From positions 1 through 33,887 of the forward strand of contig NZ_BAZX01000038.1 of the NCBI RefSeq assembly GCF_001310955.1: DNA of 33,887 bases. Direction: 5' to 3'. A model generated the notes under the pieces. It had not been told where the DNA came from and ran no database searches. It worked only from the letters and a program-made list of their open reading frames with translations. Positions 10,099 through 19,336 of the stretch are shown one piece after another; position 1 is the stretch's first letter; every line of letters starts with the position of its first letter. A program made the position numbers and the translations under genes. The DNA comes from Marinifilum fragile JCM 15579. Lineage in GTDB: Bacteria > Bacteroidota > Bacteroidia > Bacteroidales > Marinifilaceae.

Positions 10099-10152
10099 AA
10101 ATGGTAAGATTACCTAATAACAAATTGAAAAATACTAATTGTTTTACCATTT
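10099..10152 (-). promoter_or_regulatory. Inverted repeats in sigma-factor leader
   Basis: AAATGGTAA at 10099-10107 is the reverse complement of TTACCATTT at 10144-10152. GGTAAGATTACC at 10103-10114 is a second, overlapping inverted repeat. In the leader transcript the same TTACC segment could pair with either of two GGTAA segments, so the two hairpins would be mutually exclusive. This could be a leader switch or overlapping protein operators, or chance in AT-rich DNA. Confidence 0.35.
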
Positions 10153-10164
10153 TATAACATTGTG

Positions 10165-10194
10165 TAAATATAAGGTTTCACCAGATTCATGCAA
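10165..10194 (-). promoter_or_regulatory. Promoter of the sigma factor gene
   Basis: On the minus strand a TTG (10192-10194) is followed after 19 bases by TATATTTA (10165-10172), one mismatch from the Bacteroidetes consensus TAnnTTTG. It would give a leader of about 75 bases before the ATG at 10083. Confidence 0.55.
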
Positions 10195-10499
10195 ATTCTT
10201 ATTCAAATTATAGAAGCACATTTATTTTCAACCTTATGAAATTGTTTAACTTAAACCAATCATAAATACACATATAATCGAAAAGGGTTCAAACTTCATA
10301 CAGGCAAGCTAACAAGATTGTGAACTACCTAATATTCTTAAATTTAATAGATCGTTAAAATGAACCTAAGAACAAATAATATCAAACCAAATTGCTCTTT
10401 AGTCTTTAGATAATTTACACTCTTATCAACACCACACTACTAAACAAATTTCGAAGGTGTCGATTTTGTAACTTTTATATGGAAAATGAAGTTTTTTTG
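10195..10499. other. AT-rich intergenic stretch, nothing recognised
   Basis: Between the sigma-factor promoter and the tRNA terminator. No convincing open reading frame, RNA gene or repeat was seen. Confidence 0.5.
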
Positions 10500-10549
10500 A
10501 AATTTTAGAAAATAAAAAAGCGCTTAAAACTAATGTTTTAAACGCTTTT
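10500..10549 (-). terminator. Rho-independent terminator of the tRNA operon
   Basis: A 15-base stem with one mismatch (arms 10516-10530 and 10535-10549, loop TAAT). On the minus strand it is followed by a T-rich tract (TTTTTTATTTTC). It begins about 25 bases past the 3' end of tRNA-Leu. Confidence 0.8.
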
Positions 10550-10573
10550 CGTTCTATTTGTATTCTCAAATAG

Positions 10574-10657
10574 TACCCGGGGCGGGACTTGAACCCGCAC
10601 GGCCAAACGGCCACTGGATTTTAAGTCCAGCGTGTCTACCAATTCCACCACCTGGGC
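10574..10657 (-). tRNA. tRNA-Leu (anticodon TAA)
   Basis: A complete 84-base cloverleaf. The anticodon arm is CTGGA-CTTAAAA-TCCAG, giving anticodon TAA. A long variable arm (GTGGCCGTTTGGCCGT) is typical of class II tRNA-Leu. The T arm is GCGGG-TTCAAGT-CCCGC. The acceptor stem GCCCAGG/CCCGGGT has a G1-T72 wobble and an A5-C68 mismatch. The discriminator is A and CCA is not encoded. It lies 17 bases after tRNA-Gly. Confidence 0.96.
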
Positions 10658-10674
10658 ATCCTTATTGGATTTTG

Positions 10675-10747
10675 AGCGAGAAACGAGACTCGAACTCGCG
10701 ACCCCAACCTTGGCAAGGTTGTGCTCTACCAACTGAGCTATTCTCGC
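10675..10747 (-). tRNA. tRNA-Gly (anticodon GCC)
   Basis: A complete 73-base cloverleaf with a perfect acceptor stem GCGAGAA/TTCTCGC. The D arm is GCTC-AGTTGGTA-GAGC, and the anticodon arm CAACC-TTGCCAA-GGTTG gives anticodon GCC. The T arm contains GTTCGAGTC. Discriminator T; CCA not encoded. First gene of the two-tRNA operon. Confidence 0.97.
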
Positions 10748-10792
10748 ATATTTGCTTTTTAAAAGTGAACCGTTGTTCTCTCAATTGCGATG

Positions 10793-10822
10793 CAAATATA
10801 TGCGTATTTTTTTATTCTGCAA
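10793..10822 (-). promoter_or_regulatory. Promoter of the tRNA-Gly/tRNA-Leu operon
   Basis: On the minus strand TTG (10820-10822) is followed after exactly 19 bases by TATATTTG (10793-10800), a full match to the Bacteroidetes housekeeping promoter TTG-N19-TAnnTTTG. Transcription would start about 38 bases before tRNA-Gly. Confidence 0.8.
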
Positions 10823-10860
10823 AAGAAAAAAAACAATTATCTCATTTTTTTTTGACCACC

Positions 10861-10930
10861 ATAAAGGCTTTCATCGCTGTAACATTTCTGACTTATTGAA
10901 ATTCAGACAATAGCTACCAAAAGCCTTTAT
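10861..10930. repeat. 70-base long hairpin between mutS and the tRNA operon
   Basis: ATAAAGGCTTT (10861-10871) and AAAGCCTTTAT (10920-10930) form a perfect 11-base stem. A shorter inner stem TCTGA/TCAGA lies within the 48-base loop. It is downstream of the mutS stop. Neither strand shows a tight T-run right after the stem, so a plain terminator is unlikely. Function unknown. Confidence 0.5.
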
Positions 10931-10968
10931 TAATGGGGATCTCACTTTTTTTCATTTTTTTTCCTTGA

Positions 10969-13584
10969 TTACAATCCGGAGATCTTTTTTATCTCATTTA
11001 ATTTGTTCAAAGCTTCAATCGGAGTAAGATTATTTATATCCAAATCCGATATTTCTTCTCGAATTTGTGTTAATACCGGATCATCAAGCTGGAAAAAGCT
11101 CATTTGATAACCTTCTCGCTGTTGGGCAATATCACCAACAGGTTTTGCCAGCGATTCTCCATTCTTATTTCCTTCCAACTGAATTAGTATTTCATCGGCA
11201 CGTTTCACAACCGATTTAGGCATTCCAGCCATTCTTGCTACATGTATCCCAAAACTGTGATTTGAACCTCCAGGAATCAATTTTCGAAGGAAAATCACTT
11301 TATTATTGACCTCCTTTACCGAAACATTGAAATTTTTTACTCTATTAAATGATTTCTCCATCTCATTCAATTCGTGATAATGAGTTGCAAACAATGTTTT
11401 GGCCTTTGCTTTTGCGTTTTCATGGATATACTCCACAATCGACCATGCAATGGATATACCGTCATAAGTGCTGGTTCCACGCCCCAATTCATCCAAAAGA
11501 ATTAAACTTCGCGAAGATAGGTTGTTCAAAATACTAGCAGCCTCATTCATCTCTACCATAAAGGTCGATTCGCCCAAAGAGATGTTATCCGAAGCACCTA
11601 CGCGAGTAAATATCTTGTCTACATATCCAATTTTTGCTGATTTGGCAGGAACGAAACTTCCGATTTGTGCCATCAAAACAATTAATGCAGTTTGTCTCAG
11701 CAATGCAGACTTCCCAGCCATATTTGGACCGGTAATAATAATCACCTGCTGACTTTCATTATCCAGGTAAACATCATTGGCAATGTACTGCTCATCAATC
11801 GGCAATTGCTTTTCGATTACCGGATGTCTTCCTTGTTTAATATCTATTACCTGTGAGTCATTAATTTCAGGACAGGAATAATTATTGTCTCTTGCCAATC
11901 GAGCAAAGGACAATAAACAATCCAAACGTCCGATCATTGCCGCATTTAACTGAATAGAAGAAATATAATCCGCAATACTTAAAACCAATTCATTGTATAG
12001 TCTGGTTTCCAGAGCTAATATTTTCTCTTCGGCTCCAAGAATTTTCTCTTCATACTCTTTCAATTCCTGAGTAATATAACGCTCAGCACTAACCAAAGTC
12101 TGTTTTCTGATCCATTCTTCAGGAACTTTATCCTTGTGTGTATTTCTTACCTCAATATAGTATCCAAATACATTATTGAACCCAATTTTTAAAGAAGGAA
12201 TTCCAGTTCTCTCGCTCTCTCGAACCTGCATTTGCAACAAGTAATCTTTACCCGAGAATGCAATTTTTCGTAGTTCATCCAACTCTTCAGAGACACCTTC
12301 GGCTATTACACCACCCTTGCTTACCATATTTGGTGGATCAGCTTTTATCTCCTTCTCTATTTTCTCACGAACACTAATACATGGATTCAACTGCTCACCT
12401 ATTTTAAGCAAGCCGCTATTACCCGTGTTCAAACAAAAATTCTTAATTGGTTGAATGGCTAACAGAGCATTTTTTAATTGTACCACTTCGCGAGGACTCA
12501 CTCTTGCCACAGCCACTTTGGAAATGATTCTTTCCAAATCACCAATTTGCCTGATTTCATCTTCAACACTTAAGGCTTCATTACCCTTTTCGTAGAAATA
12601 TTTCACTACATCCAATCGAGTATTGATGCGCGCAGTATCTTTTAGTGGCAAGGCAATCCAACGTTTCAGCAAACGTGAACCCATTGGACTCAAAGTTTTG
12701 TCCATGATCTGAGAAAGGGTATGCGCTCCATCATTTAATGCTCCAAATAATTCAAGATTTCGAACCGTGAATTTATCCAACCATACATACCTGTCTTCCT
12801 CAATTCTTGAGAGCTGAGTCACATGTCCAGCCTGACTGTGTTTGGTGATGTCCAGATAATGTAAAACTGCCCCCGAAGCAATAATTCCACTTCTTAAATT
12901 CTGCACCCCAAAACCTTTAAGCGAAGTGGTTTCAAAATGTCTTAACAATCGATCACTTGCAGCACTTTCGGTAAACACCCAATCATCCATTGTGAAAGTA
13001 TAGAATTTACCACCAAACAATTCATGAAAGATTTTCTCTTTGCCTTTTTGATACAGTACCTCCTTGGGTTGAAAGTTACCAAGCAACTTATCGATGTATT
13101 CAAAATTACCTTCAGCAGTTAAGAACTCTCCTGTAGATGCATCTAAAAAAGCAATTCCTGCAGTTTTCTTCTCCAAATGCACACAGGCCAGAAAGTTATT
13201 TTCTCGATGCTCAAGTACATTATCATTATAGGAAACACCAGGAGTTACCAACTCAATAATTCCCCTTTTTACAAGCTTTTTGGTCTTTTTGGGATCTTCT
13301 AATTGCTCACAAATGGCAACACGCATTCCTGCACGCACCAATTTTGGCAAATAAGTATCAATTGCATGATGTGGAAATCCGGCAAGTTCAACATATGAAG
13401 CCGAACCATTGGCACGCTTGGTTAAAGTTATCCCTAAAATCTCCGATGCACGAATCGCATCATTCTCAAATGTCTCGTAAAAATCGCCCACTCTAAATAA
13501 CAATATTGCGTCAGGATGCTTTTCTTTCATCTGATAATATTGTTTCATCAATGGTGTTTCGACAGCTTTCTTCTGTTTTGTCAA
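10969..13584 (-). CDS. mutS: DNA mismatch repair protein MutS
   Basis: MutS recognises mismatches and starts methyl-independent repair with MutL. From the chosen start it is about 871 residues. The N-terminal mismatch-binding domain carries the Phe-X-Glu motif in GDFYETF. The connector, lever and clamp domains follow. The C-terminal ATPase has Walker [14 protein letters not shown], Walker B-like [16 protein letters not shown] and ATHYHEL. The frame stays open to a TTG at 13632, but a perfect TATATTTG -10-type box (13630-13637) covers that codon, so the transcript should begin after it. The TTG at 13584 gives [17 protein letters not shown], matching the usual family start. No ATG lies between. 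It is a single-gene unit next to the tRNA operon. Confidence 0.95.
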   Translation of the reverse strand: MTKQKKAVETPLMKQYYQMKEKHPDAILLFRVGDFYETFENDAIRASEILGITLTKRANGSASYVELAGFPHHAIDTYLPKLVRAGMRVAICEQLEDPKKTKKLVKRGIIELVTPGVSYNDNVLEHRENNFLACVHLEKKTAGIAFLDASTGEFLTAEGNFEYIDKLLGNFQPKEVLYQKGKEKIFHELFGGKFYTFTMDDWVFTESAASDRLLRHFETTSLKGFGVQNLRSGIIASGAVLHYLDITKHSQAGHVTQLSRIEEDRYVWLDKFTVRNLELFGALNDGAHTLSQIMDKTLSPMGSRLLKRWIALPLKDTARINTRLDVVKYFYEKGNEALSVEDEIRQIGDLERIISKVAVARVSPREVVQLKNALLAIQPIKNFCLNTGNSGLLKIGEQLNPCISVREKIEKEIKADPPNMVSKGGVIAEGVSEELDELRKIAFSGKDYLLQMQVRESERTGIPSLKIGFNNVFGYYIEVRNTHKDKVPEEWIRKQTLVSAERYITQELKEYEEKILGAEEKILALETRLYNELVLSIADYISSIQLNAAMIGRLDCLLSFARLARDNNYSCPEINDSQVIDIKQGRHPVIEKQLPIDEQYIANDVYLDNESQQVIIITGPNMAGKSALLRQTALIVLMAQIGSFVPAKSAKIGYVDKIFTRVGASDNISLGESTFMVEMNEAASILNNLSSRSLILLDELGRGTSTYDGISIAWSIVEYIHENAKAKAKTLFATHYHELNEMEKSFNRVKNFNVSVKEVNNKVIFLRKLIPGGSNHSFGIHVARMAGMPKSVVKRADEILIQLEGNKNGESLAKPVGDIAQQREGYQMSFFQLDDPVLTQIREEISDLDINNLTPIEALNKLNEIKKISGL

Positions 13585-13629
13585 GGGAATTCTATTTTGT
13601 GTGTTTGGTAATCTATTCTTTATCTCGAA

Positions 13630-13637
13630 CAAATATA
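13630..13637 (-). promoter_or_regulatory. mutS promoter -7 box
   Basis: TATATTTG on the minus strand, a full match to TAnnTTTG. No clear TTG is seen 19 bases upstream. It decides the mutS start (see mutS). Confidence 0.55.
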
Positions 13638-13768
13638 CTCATTCTATAAAAAAGTAATTGAGAGAATTTATGATTCAACAAAAGAAAAAAAGCCAAATTC
13701 TCATGGGATTTCAATATACAATGTTGTAAATTTAAACTGATCGCATCTAAAATTTGACACATAAAATC

Positions 13769-15103
13769 ATGACTAATATTCTTATTATTGGAGCCGGTCT
13801 TTCATCAACAGATCTTATTCAGTATTTGTTAAAACACTCAGATAAATACAATTGGAAGATCAGTGTTGGTGACATGTCTCTCGAACTTGCCAAACAAAAG
13901 GTTGGAAATCATCCTAACGGATCAGCATTCCAATTTAATCTAAAAGATTTGGAGCAAAGAGCTTCCGAAATTTCTGCAGCAGATATCGTTATCAGTATGG
14001 TTCCTGCCTCTATGCATATTATTGTTGCTCGCGAATGCTTACAGCATAAAAAGCACATGCTTACCCCATCCTATGTAAGCCATGAAATGATGGATTTACA
14101 TGAGGAAGCAAATGAACTTGGCTTGTGTTTTTTGAATGAATTGGGTGTTGATCCTGGAATTGATCACATGTCGGCCATGCAGGTTATTGATCGCATTAAA
14201 GCTGAAGGTGGAAAACTTTTATCTTTTAAATCATTTTGCGGTGGATTAGTTGCTCCTGCTTGCGACGATAATCCTTGGCATTATAAATTCTCCTGGAATC
14301 CAAGAAATGTTGTTGTTGCCGGACAGGGAACCGCACAATTCAAAGAAAATGGACATTACAAATACGTTCCGTACAACAACCTTTTCCATAAATTAACTAA
14401 GACCAGTGTTAACGGATATGGTGAATTCGAGGTTTATCCAAACCGAGATTCGTTACAATATTGCGAGTTGTACGACATAGAAGACATTCCTACCATTATG
14501 CGTGGAACCATGAGACGACCTGGCTATGCTGAAGCCTGGAACATCTTGGTTCGCTTAGGTTGCACCGATGATTCATATGTGATGAAAGATTCTCACAAAT
14601 TATCGAATAAGGATTTTATAAAAAGTTTTCTTCCTGAAAATGGATCTTCTACAAAAGAAAGCCTGGCAAAATTTGTTGATATCGATTCTAAATCGAAAAT
14701 CATGGAGAAATTGAACTGGCTGGGATTATTCTCAAACGAGGTAATGGAAATTAAAGAGGCTACTCCTGCTTTTTTCCTTCAAAAAATTCTGGAAAAAAAA
14801 TGGGCTTTAGGCGATAAAGACAGAGATTTATTGGTAATGCAACACCAATTTGAATATGAAAATACTGGTATGAAGAAAAGGATTATCTCCTCCATGACTT
14901 ATGAAGGTAAAGATCGTGAACACACAGCAATGTCGTATACCGTTGGAACTCCCCTAGCCATTGCAACAAAACTATTGGCAACGGGAAAAATTAACTTGAC
15001 CGGAGTTCACATTCCAACCATGCCGGAACTTTACGAACCCATTTTAAAAGAATTAGAAGATTTGGGAGTTCAATTTATAGAGGACGAAAGTATTATTCAG
15101 TAG
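13769..15103 (+). CDS. Saccharopine dehydrogenase (reductase)-like protein
   Basis: A 444-residue NAD(P)-binding oxidoreductase of the saccharopine reductase (LYS9) type, which in fungi joins aminoadipate semialdehyde and glutamate. The N-terminal Rossmann motif is ILIIGAGLSSTDLIQYLL (residues about 4-21). The conserved segments NELGVDPGIDHMSAM and SFCGGLVAPACDDNPWHYKFSW belong to this family. I prefer the ATG at 13769; an upstream TTG at 13754 is in frame. No partner lysine gene is nearby, so the real substrate in this organism is open. It is transcribed alone and closed by a terminator at 15118. Confidence 0.9.
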   Translation: MTNILIIGAGLSSTDLIQYLLKHSDKYNWKISVGDMSLELAKQKVGNHPNGSAFQFNLKDLEQRASEISAADIVISMVPASMHIIVARECLQHKKHMLTPSYVSHEMMDLHEEANELGLCFLNELGVDPGIDHMSAMQVIDRIKAEGGKLLSFKSFCGGLVAPACDDNPWHYKFSWNPRNVVVAGQGTAQFKENGHYKYVPYNNLFHKLTKTSVNGYGEFEVYPNRDSLQYCELYDIEDIPTIMRGTMRRPGYAEAWNILVRLGCTDDSYVMKDSHKLSNKDFIKSFLPENGSSTKESLAKFVDIDSKSKIMEKLNWLGLFSNEVMEIKEATPAFFLQKILEKKWALGDKDRDLLVMQHQFEYENTGMKKRIISSMTYEGKDREHTAMSYTVGTPLAIATKLLATGKINLTGVHIPTMPELYEPILKELEDLGVQFIEDESIIQ

Positions 15104-15117
15104 ACAATGATCATTAA

Positions 15118-15150
15118 ACAGTTACCAAATGGGTAGCTGTTTTTTTTCTT
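15118..15150 (+). terminator. Rho-independent terminator
   Basis: ACAGTTACC pairs with GGTAGCTGT (one G-T pair) around a short loop, followed by TTTTTTTT. It lies 14 bases after the stop of the saccharopine reductase-like gene. Confidence 0.85.
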
Positions 15151-15217
15151 TCTAAGAATGATGATTATCTCGATACTAAAACTTAGTTTTGTTAGCATTC
15201 AAGTTTAATCATCTGAT

Positions 15218-15961
15218 ATGATCAAGAGAAATACATTACTGATTATTATAGCAATTCTATTACAAGCCTGTGCAGGTTCTAAACCATTCACTGCTTATTG
15301 GAATGCAAAAAAGAATATACAAGCCAACAAATTCTCAGAGAAGGAGGCTTTGTATTATCAGTCTGCAGATCAGATCTCAGTTAAAGTTTTCAACAACAAC
15401 GAGTTTATAGATATTTTTCTCGAAACCAACTCCCCGGGAACTCTCAAAAAAATATACAACTTGGGCTTAAGCCTATGGATTGATCCGAATGGCAAATCGA
15501 AAAGGGTTTATGCAATTAACTACCCTATGCCCGCAGAAACACCTTATACCGACAAACAATTTAAATCCTATCTGGAAAGATTCAGTAGAGTAGAATTTCA
15601 GGAAGAATTAATTGATCGATTTCAGAATTACGAACTGATTGACACAAGAATCGATGAGAGTGTTTTGACCTCTACTACTGTAAAAGATGAGAAAGTTAAA
15701 GTACAACTAGAAACTGTCGATCAGATCCTGTTTAGCTATCATGTGAAGATTCCAATAAAGGTACTTTACCCTGATAATACAGAAGTCAAAGAGATCAGTA
15801 TTGGCATAAACAGTATCAACGAAGCCAACAAACAATATTACTCAGCGATGAGTAGCAAGGAGGTAATTCAAAAAAATCTGGATGAATTGAAAGTTGGAGC
15901 TTACCAAAATAAATCTGAACTTGAAGAGTGGTGGGTGAATTTTACGCTTGCAGACGAGTAA
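15218..15961 (+). CDS. Hypothetical lipoprotein
   Basis: A 247-residue predicted lipoprotein with a short hydrophobic signal and lipobox ending at Cys18 (LLQACAG). The mature part is a mixed alpha/beta domain of about 225 residues. I recognise no family. A repeated theme of charged helices (about residues 195-235) and a Trp-rich end (EEWWVNF) are visible. It sits alone between a terminator and a palindromic terminator, convergent with trmN6. Function unknown. Confidence 0.8.
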   Translation: MIKRNTLLIIIAILLQACAGSKPFTAYWNAKKNIQANKFSEKEALYYQSADQISVKVFNNNEFIDIFLETNSPGTLKKIYNLGLSLWIDPNGKSKRVYAINYPMPAETPYTDKQFKSYLERFSRVEFQEELIDRFQNYELIDTRIDESVLTSTTVKDEKVKVQLETVDQILFSYHVKIPIKVLYPDNTEVKEISIGINSINEANKQYYSAMSSKEVIQKNLDELKVGAYQNKSELEEWWVNFTLADE

Positions 15962-15997
15962 GTTTAAAGAATAATTGTTGAAGAAAGGAATAGTCGC

Positions 15998-16023
15998 TAA
16001 AGACAGCATTAATGCTGTCTTTA
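15998..16023. terminator. Perfect 26-base palindrome between convergent genes
   Basis: TAAAGACAGCATT is followed directly by its own reverse complement. It lies 36 bases after the lipoprotein stop and 40 bases before the trmN6 stop, so it can serve both directions as a terminator, though neither side has a long T-run. Confidence 0.6.
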
Positions 16024-16063
16024 CAATACCACACAAAAATTGCGTTTTATATACCAGACGAAA

Positions 16064-16782
16064 TTAAAACTTTAAATAGAATTCTTTTGTCAGTTCAATA
16101 TATTGTGGAGAATATACATGTCTTTGTCCATTTTCAACAATAAGTTCTTCCTCTAAGGTATTGCATTCTTTCAAAGAGAATTCGAGCAAATACCTTTTTG
16201 CTGGCTTTCCAGGATTAGGCAACACGTGACACTTTCTTTTCAATGAAAAGCCTGTAAGTTTCGCTAACCTCATAAAGTAATTTCCTTCCTCAATAGGCAA
16301 AACCACCGAAAAAGTTCCTTCAGGATTCAAAAGCATTTTGGCACCTTCCAACAATTCTTCAAATGGCAAGTGATCTGCATTTCTGGCCTTAGTTCTCGAT
16401 TCCTCTTTTGCATCCAAACCATTCATGAAATAAGGTGGATTGCTCACAATGGCATCATACTTTTCTTCGCTGCGAGCGCAAAGTTCCTGGAACGATTCAT
16501 GAATACCAAAAATTCTATTGCCCCACGGACAAGCATTAATATTTTCCATGGCTTGCTGATAAGCTGAATCATCAATTTCAACTGCATCAATTCTTACCTT
16601 AGAATGGGTTCTTTGCGCCAACATGATAGCAATCAGCCAGTTCCTGTGCCGACATCAAGTATTCGTTGTGATTTTTCCACATCAGTCCATGTCCCCAATA
16701 GCACACCATCGGTACCCACCTTCATGGCAGATCCATCTTGATGTATTGTAAATTGTTTGAATTTGAAATAATTGTTAGGCAT
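16064..16782 (-). CDS. trmN6: tRNA1(Val) (adenine(37)-N6)-methyltransferase (frameshifted as given)
   Basis: A SAM-dependent N6-adenine methyltransferase of the YfiC/TrmN6 family, about 239 residues when repaired. The N-terminal part (from ATG 16782, [32 protein letters not shown]) lies in one frame and ends at motif [10 protein letters not shown]. The rest ([11 protein letters not shown], and the catalytic [10 protein letters not shown]) lies one frame over. Around 16635-16638 the coding strand reads ACTGGCTGATT where ACTGGCCTGATT would give the conserved GTGTGLIAI, so one base of a CC pair is missing. It is the last gene of the lolD - TIGR02757 - trmN6 operon. Confidence 0.88.
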
Positions 16783-16816
16783 GTTTCCTTTATAATTGAA
16801 TTAGTATGTGTAAGAA

Positions 16817-17584
16817 TCAAAACTTTTCGAATATTCCCAATCCAAAAAGTGCATAATCGTACTTTACAGGATCATTGGGATCAAAGGAGCGAAGATTCAT
16901 TGTTATTTCTTCCACAGCTGGCCAATCGCTTTGCTTGCGAGTTAATAAACCCAATTTTCTTCCTACATTTCCGGTATGCACATCCAATGGCAAAAATAAA
17001 TCTTTTGATTCAATTCCTTTCCACAAGCCAAAATCTACATCGCGTTCATCATCACGAACCATCCAACGCAAATACATATTAATACGTTTTGCCGATGATT
17101 TCTTCAGTACATTCGAAATGTGTTTTTGAGTTCGAACCAGATGCTCTGGTTCAAAAAACACTTCTCTAAAATAGGCAATTGCCGATTTAACGTCACCCCC
17201 TTTTTTATAGCCTTTGGTAAAAACCCTTTCAAGTCCAGCGTGATTCTGGTAGATGTACTTTAGTGATTTGATAAAGAAAATACAATCATCACCATTAAAG
17301 GTTCTGTGCTTAAACTCTCTGAATACATCCAGATCTGCCTTCGTTGAATTCATCAAAAATTCGTAGGGCTGTTGGTTCATGAACTCCATCAATCGCTTTG
17401 CATTTCGAATGATAGTAGGTCTTTGGCCCCAGGCAATACTGGCACTCAAAAAGCCAGCAATCTCAATATCTTCTTTACGAGAAAATTGTTTTGGTATTAA
17501 TATCGGATCTGATTCGATGAATGATTCTCTGTTGTAGAGATCATACTTTTCTTCCAGGAAATCCTTTAGGTCAGCAAAAATCAT
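16817..17584 (-). CDS. TIGR02757 (DUF2400) family protein
   Basis: A 255-residue conserved protein of the TIGR02757 family, recognisable from FLSASIAWGQRPTI, FNGDDCIFFIKSLK and LFLPLDVHTGNVGRKLGLL. The HxGN-type motif and helical make-up recall helix-hairpin-helix DNA glycosylase-like folds, but no activity is established as far as I know. No signal peptide or membrane segment, so it is cytoplasmic. It follows lolD by 5 bases and precedes trmN6 by about 34, so the three are co-transcribed. Confidence 0.88.
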   Translation of the reverse strand: MIFADLKDFLEEKYDLYNRESFIESDPILIPKQFSRKEDIEIAGFLSASIAWGQRPTIIRNAKRLMEFMNQQPYEFLMNSTKADLDVFREFKHRTFNGDDCIFFIKSLKYIYQNHAGLERVFTKGYKKGGDVKSAIAYFREVFFEPEHLVRTQKHISNVLKKSSAKRINMYLRWMVRDDERDVDFGLWKGIESKDLFLPLDVHTGNVGRKLGLLTRKQSDWPAVEEITMNLRSFDPNDPVKYDYALFGLGIFEKF

Positions 17585-17589
17585 ATTGC

Positions 17590-18243
17590 TTATTTTTCGA
17601 TCAAGCCATCGGAGATCACAATTTTTCGATCGGACATTTCGGCCAACTCCAAATCGTGCGTTACAATTACAAAAGTCTGATTGAATTTATCTCTTAACGT
17701 AAAAAACAGTTCATGCAATTCCTGTCTTGTCTTGGAATCAAGATTTCCAGACGGCTCATCAGCAAGAATTACCAATGGATCATTAATTAATGCACGGGCA
17801 ACAGCTACTCTTTGCTTCTCTCCTCCCGATAACTCAGAAGGCTTGTGATCCATTCTGTGCCCCAGATTCAACATTTCCAAAAGCTCCTTAGCCCTTCCTG
17901 TAGCTTCTGCTTTCGATTTTTTTGCAATGTATGCAGGAATGCAAACATTCTCGAGCGCAGTAAATTCAGGCAATAAATGATGAAACTGAAAAACAAATCC
18001 AATATTTGAATTACGAAATGCAGATAAATCCTTTTCGTTTAATGTAGCCACATTGGTTCCATCGTATACAATGGCTCCACTGTCAGGTCTATCAAGAGTT
18101 CCCAAGATTTGAAGTAGAGTGGTTTTACCTGCACCGCTAGCTCCAACCACCGATACAATCTCTCCTTTTTCAATGGTAAGATCAACTCCCTTAAGGACAT
18201 TTACTTCACCAAAACTCTTTTTGATTTGTTCTGCACTAATCAT
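17590..18243 (-). CDS. lolD: LolD-like ABC transporter ATP-binding protein
   Basis: A 217-residue ABC ATPase of the MacB/LolD class, which energises lipoprotein release from the inner membrane (LolCDE). Walker A is GASGAGKTT (about 35-43), the signature is LSGGEKQR, Walker B is [12 protein letters not shown], and the H-loop is VTHD. The Q-loop region reads [18 protein letters not shown], typical of LolD. The membrane subunit (LolC/E) is not in this window, so assignment to Lol over other MacB-like exporters rests on similarity only. First gene of a three-gene operon. Confidence 0.88.
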   Translation of the reverse strand: MISAEQIKKSFGEVNVLKGVDLTIEKGEIVSVVGASGAGKTTLLQILGTLDRPDSGAIVYDGTNVATLNEKDLSAFRNSNIGFVFQFHHLLPEFTALENVCIPAYIAKKSKAEATGRAKELLEMLNLGHRMDHKPSELSGGEKQRVAVARALINDPLVILADEPSGNLDSKTRQELHELFFTLRDKFNQTFVIVTHDLELAEMSDRKIVISDGLIEK

Positions 18244-18352
18244 ACCTCATCAATTATTTCATCTGTTTATAATTTTCCTTTAATTGTCAGATGGAAGTCG
18301 TAAGATCAAAATAATTATTGATTTGTGGATTTAATTATTATTTTAATCTTAC

Positions 18353-19288
18353 TTATTTCATGAAAACCAAATATACATAAAATAAATAGGAAGAAAGCAA
18401 TAAAACACCTTTCCATCTGTGCAGTTTTCCTTTTTTCAAAGGCAAAATTAACAAGAACAACAGCAGAGATACTGCAAGCATAAACAATGCATCAAAAGAA
18501 ATAATTTCGTCACTTACTTTTATACTCTTAATGATAGATGTTACTCCAAGAACTCCCAGAATATTGAAAATATTTGATCCAATAATATTCCCTATTGAAA
18601 TATCCATCTCCTTCTTGTAGGCTGCAACAGCCGAAGTTGCCAATTCGGGAACCGATGTTCCAAAAGCAACAATGGTTAATCCAATTACACGCTCACTTAT
18701 GCCAAAATCAGTAGCGATACTTTTTGCACTTCCAACCAACAGGTTTGCTCCAAAATACAAGCCCAAGGAGGATGCAACAATTAATAATACTGCAACTGAA
18801 ATAGAATGTTTAGCCGGCTTTAGCTCTTCAGAAAGGTTTCTTTTTTCCCTTCTCGAATTCCAAATGGTCCAAACCATAAAGAAGATCAACAATAGAACAA
18901 AAACAATTCCTTCTATGGTTTGAAGTTTACCATTTAAGGCAAAAATATAGAACAGAAGCGATGCCCCCATCATAACCGGCCAATCGTATTTAATTGAATT
19001 GCTACGTACCGGCAAAGGCAATAAAACTGCGGTAAAACCAAGCACCAAGGCTATGTTGGAGATATTCGACCCTACAACATTTCCTATCGAAATATCCGGA
19101 CTACCGTTAAGAGCTGCGTCTAAACTTACAAATAGTTCTGGAGCCGAAGTACCAAAGGATACCACCGTAACCCCAACCACTAAGGTTGAAACTTTAAAAT
19201 GCGAAGCAAGGGCAACTCCACCTTTTACAAGCAGATCACCACTATACAATAGGATTACAAATCCCAGTAATAAATAGATATAGTCCAT
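18353..19288 (-). CDS. Calcium/sodium antiporter (YrbG family)
   Basis: A 311-residue inner-membrane cation exchanger of the CaCA family with about ten transmembrane helices. The two inverted alpha-repeats are clear: SFGTSAPELFVSLDAAL with GNVVGSNISNIALVLG near the start, and AFGTSVPELATSAVAAY with GNIIGSNIFNILGVLG in the second half. The GTS-PE and GSN-N motifs bind the cations. It lies about 50 bases downstream of tatA in the same direction. Confidence 0.95.
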   Translation of the reverse strand: MDYIYLLLGFVILLYSGDLLVKGGVALASHFKVSTLVVGVTVVSFGTSAPELFVSLDAALNGSPDISIGNVVGSNISNIALVLGFTAVLLPLPVRSNSIKYDWPVMMGASLLFYIFALNGKLQTIEGIVFVLLLIFFMVWTIWNSRREKRNLSEELKPAKHSISVAVLLIVASSLGLYFGANLLVGSAKSIATDFGISERVIGLTIVAFGTSVPELATSAVAAYKKEMDISIGNIIGSNIFNILGVLGVTSIIKSIKVSDEIISFDALFMLAVSLLLFLLILPLKKGKLHRWKGVLLLSSYLFYVYLVFMK

Positions 19289-19315
19289 TGATATGATAAA
19301 ATTTATCCAGAAAGG

Positions 19316-19336
19316 ATAAAAAAGGCATTTGCCTGT
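19316..19336 (-). terminator. Weak terminator after tatA
   Basis: AGGCA-AA-TGCCT followed on the minus strand by TTTTTT directly after the tatA stop. The stem is only five pairs, so read-through into the antiporter gene is likely. Confidence 0.45.

Noticed and set aside
10426..10899. Short frames over the tRNA genes
   Set aside because: They translate the two tRNA cloverleaves and are not coding.
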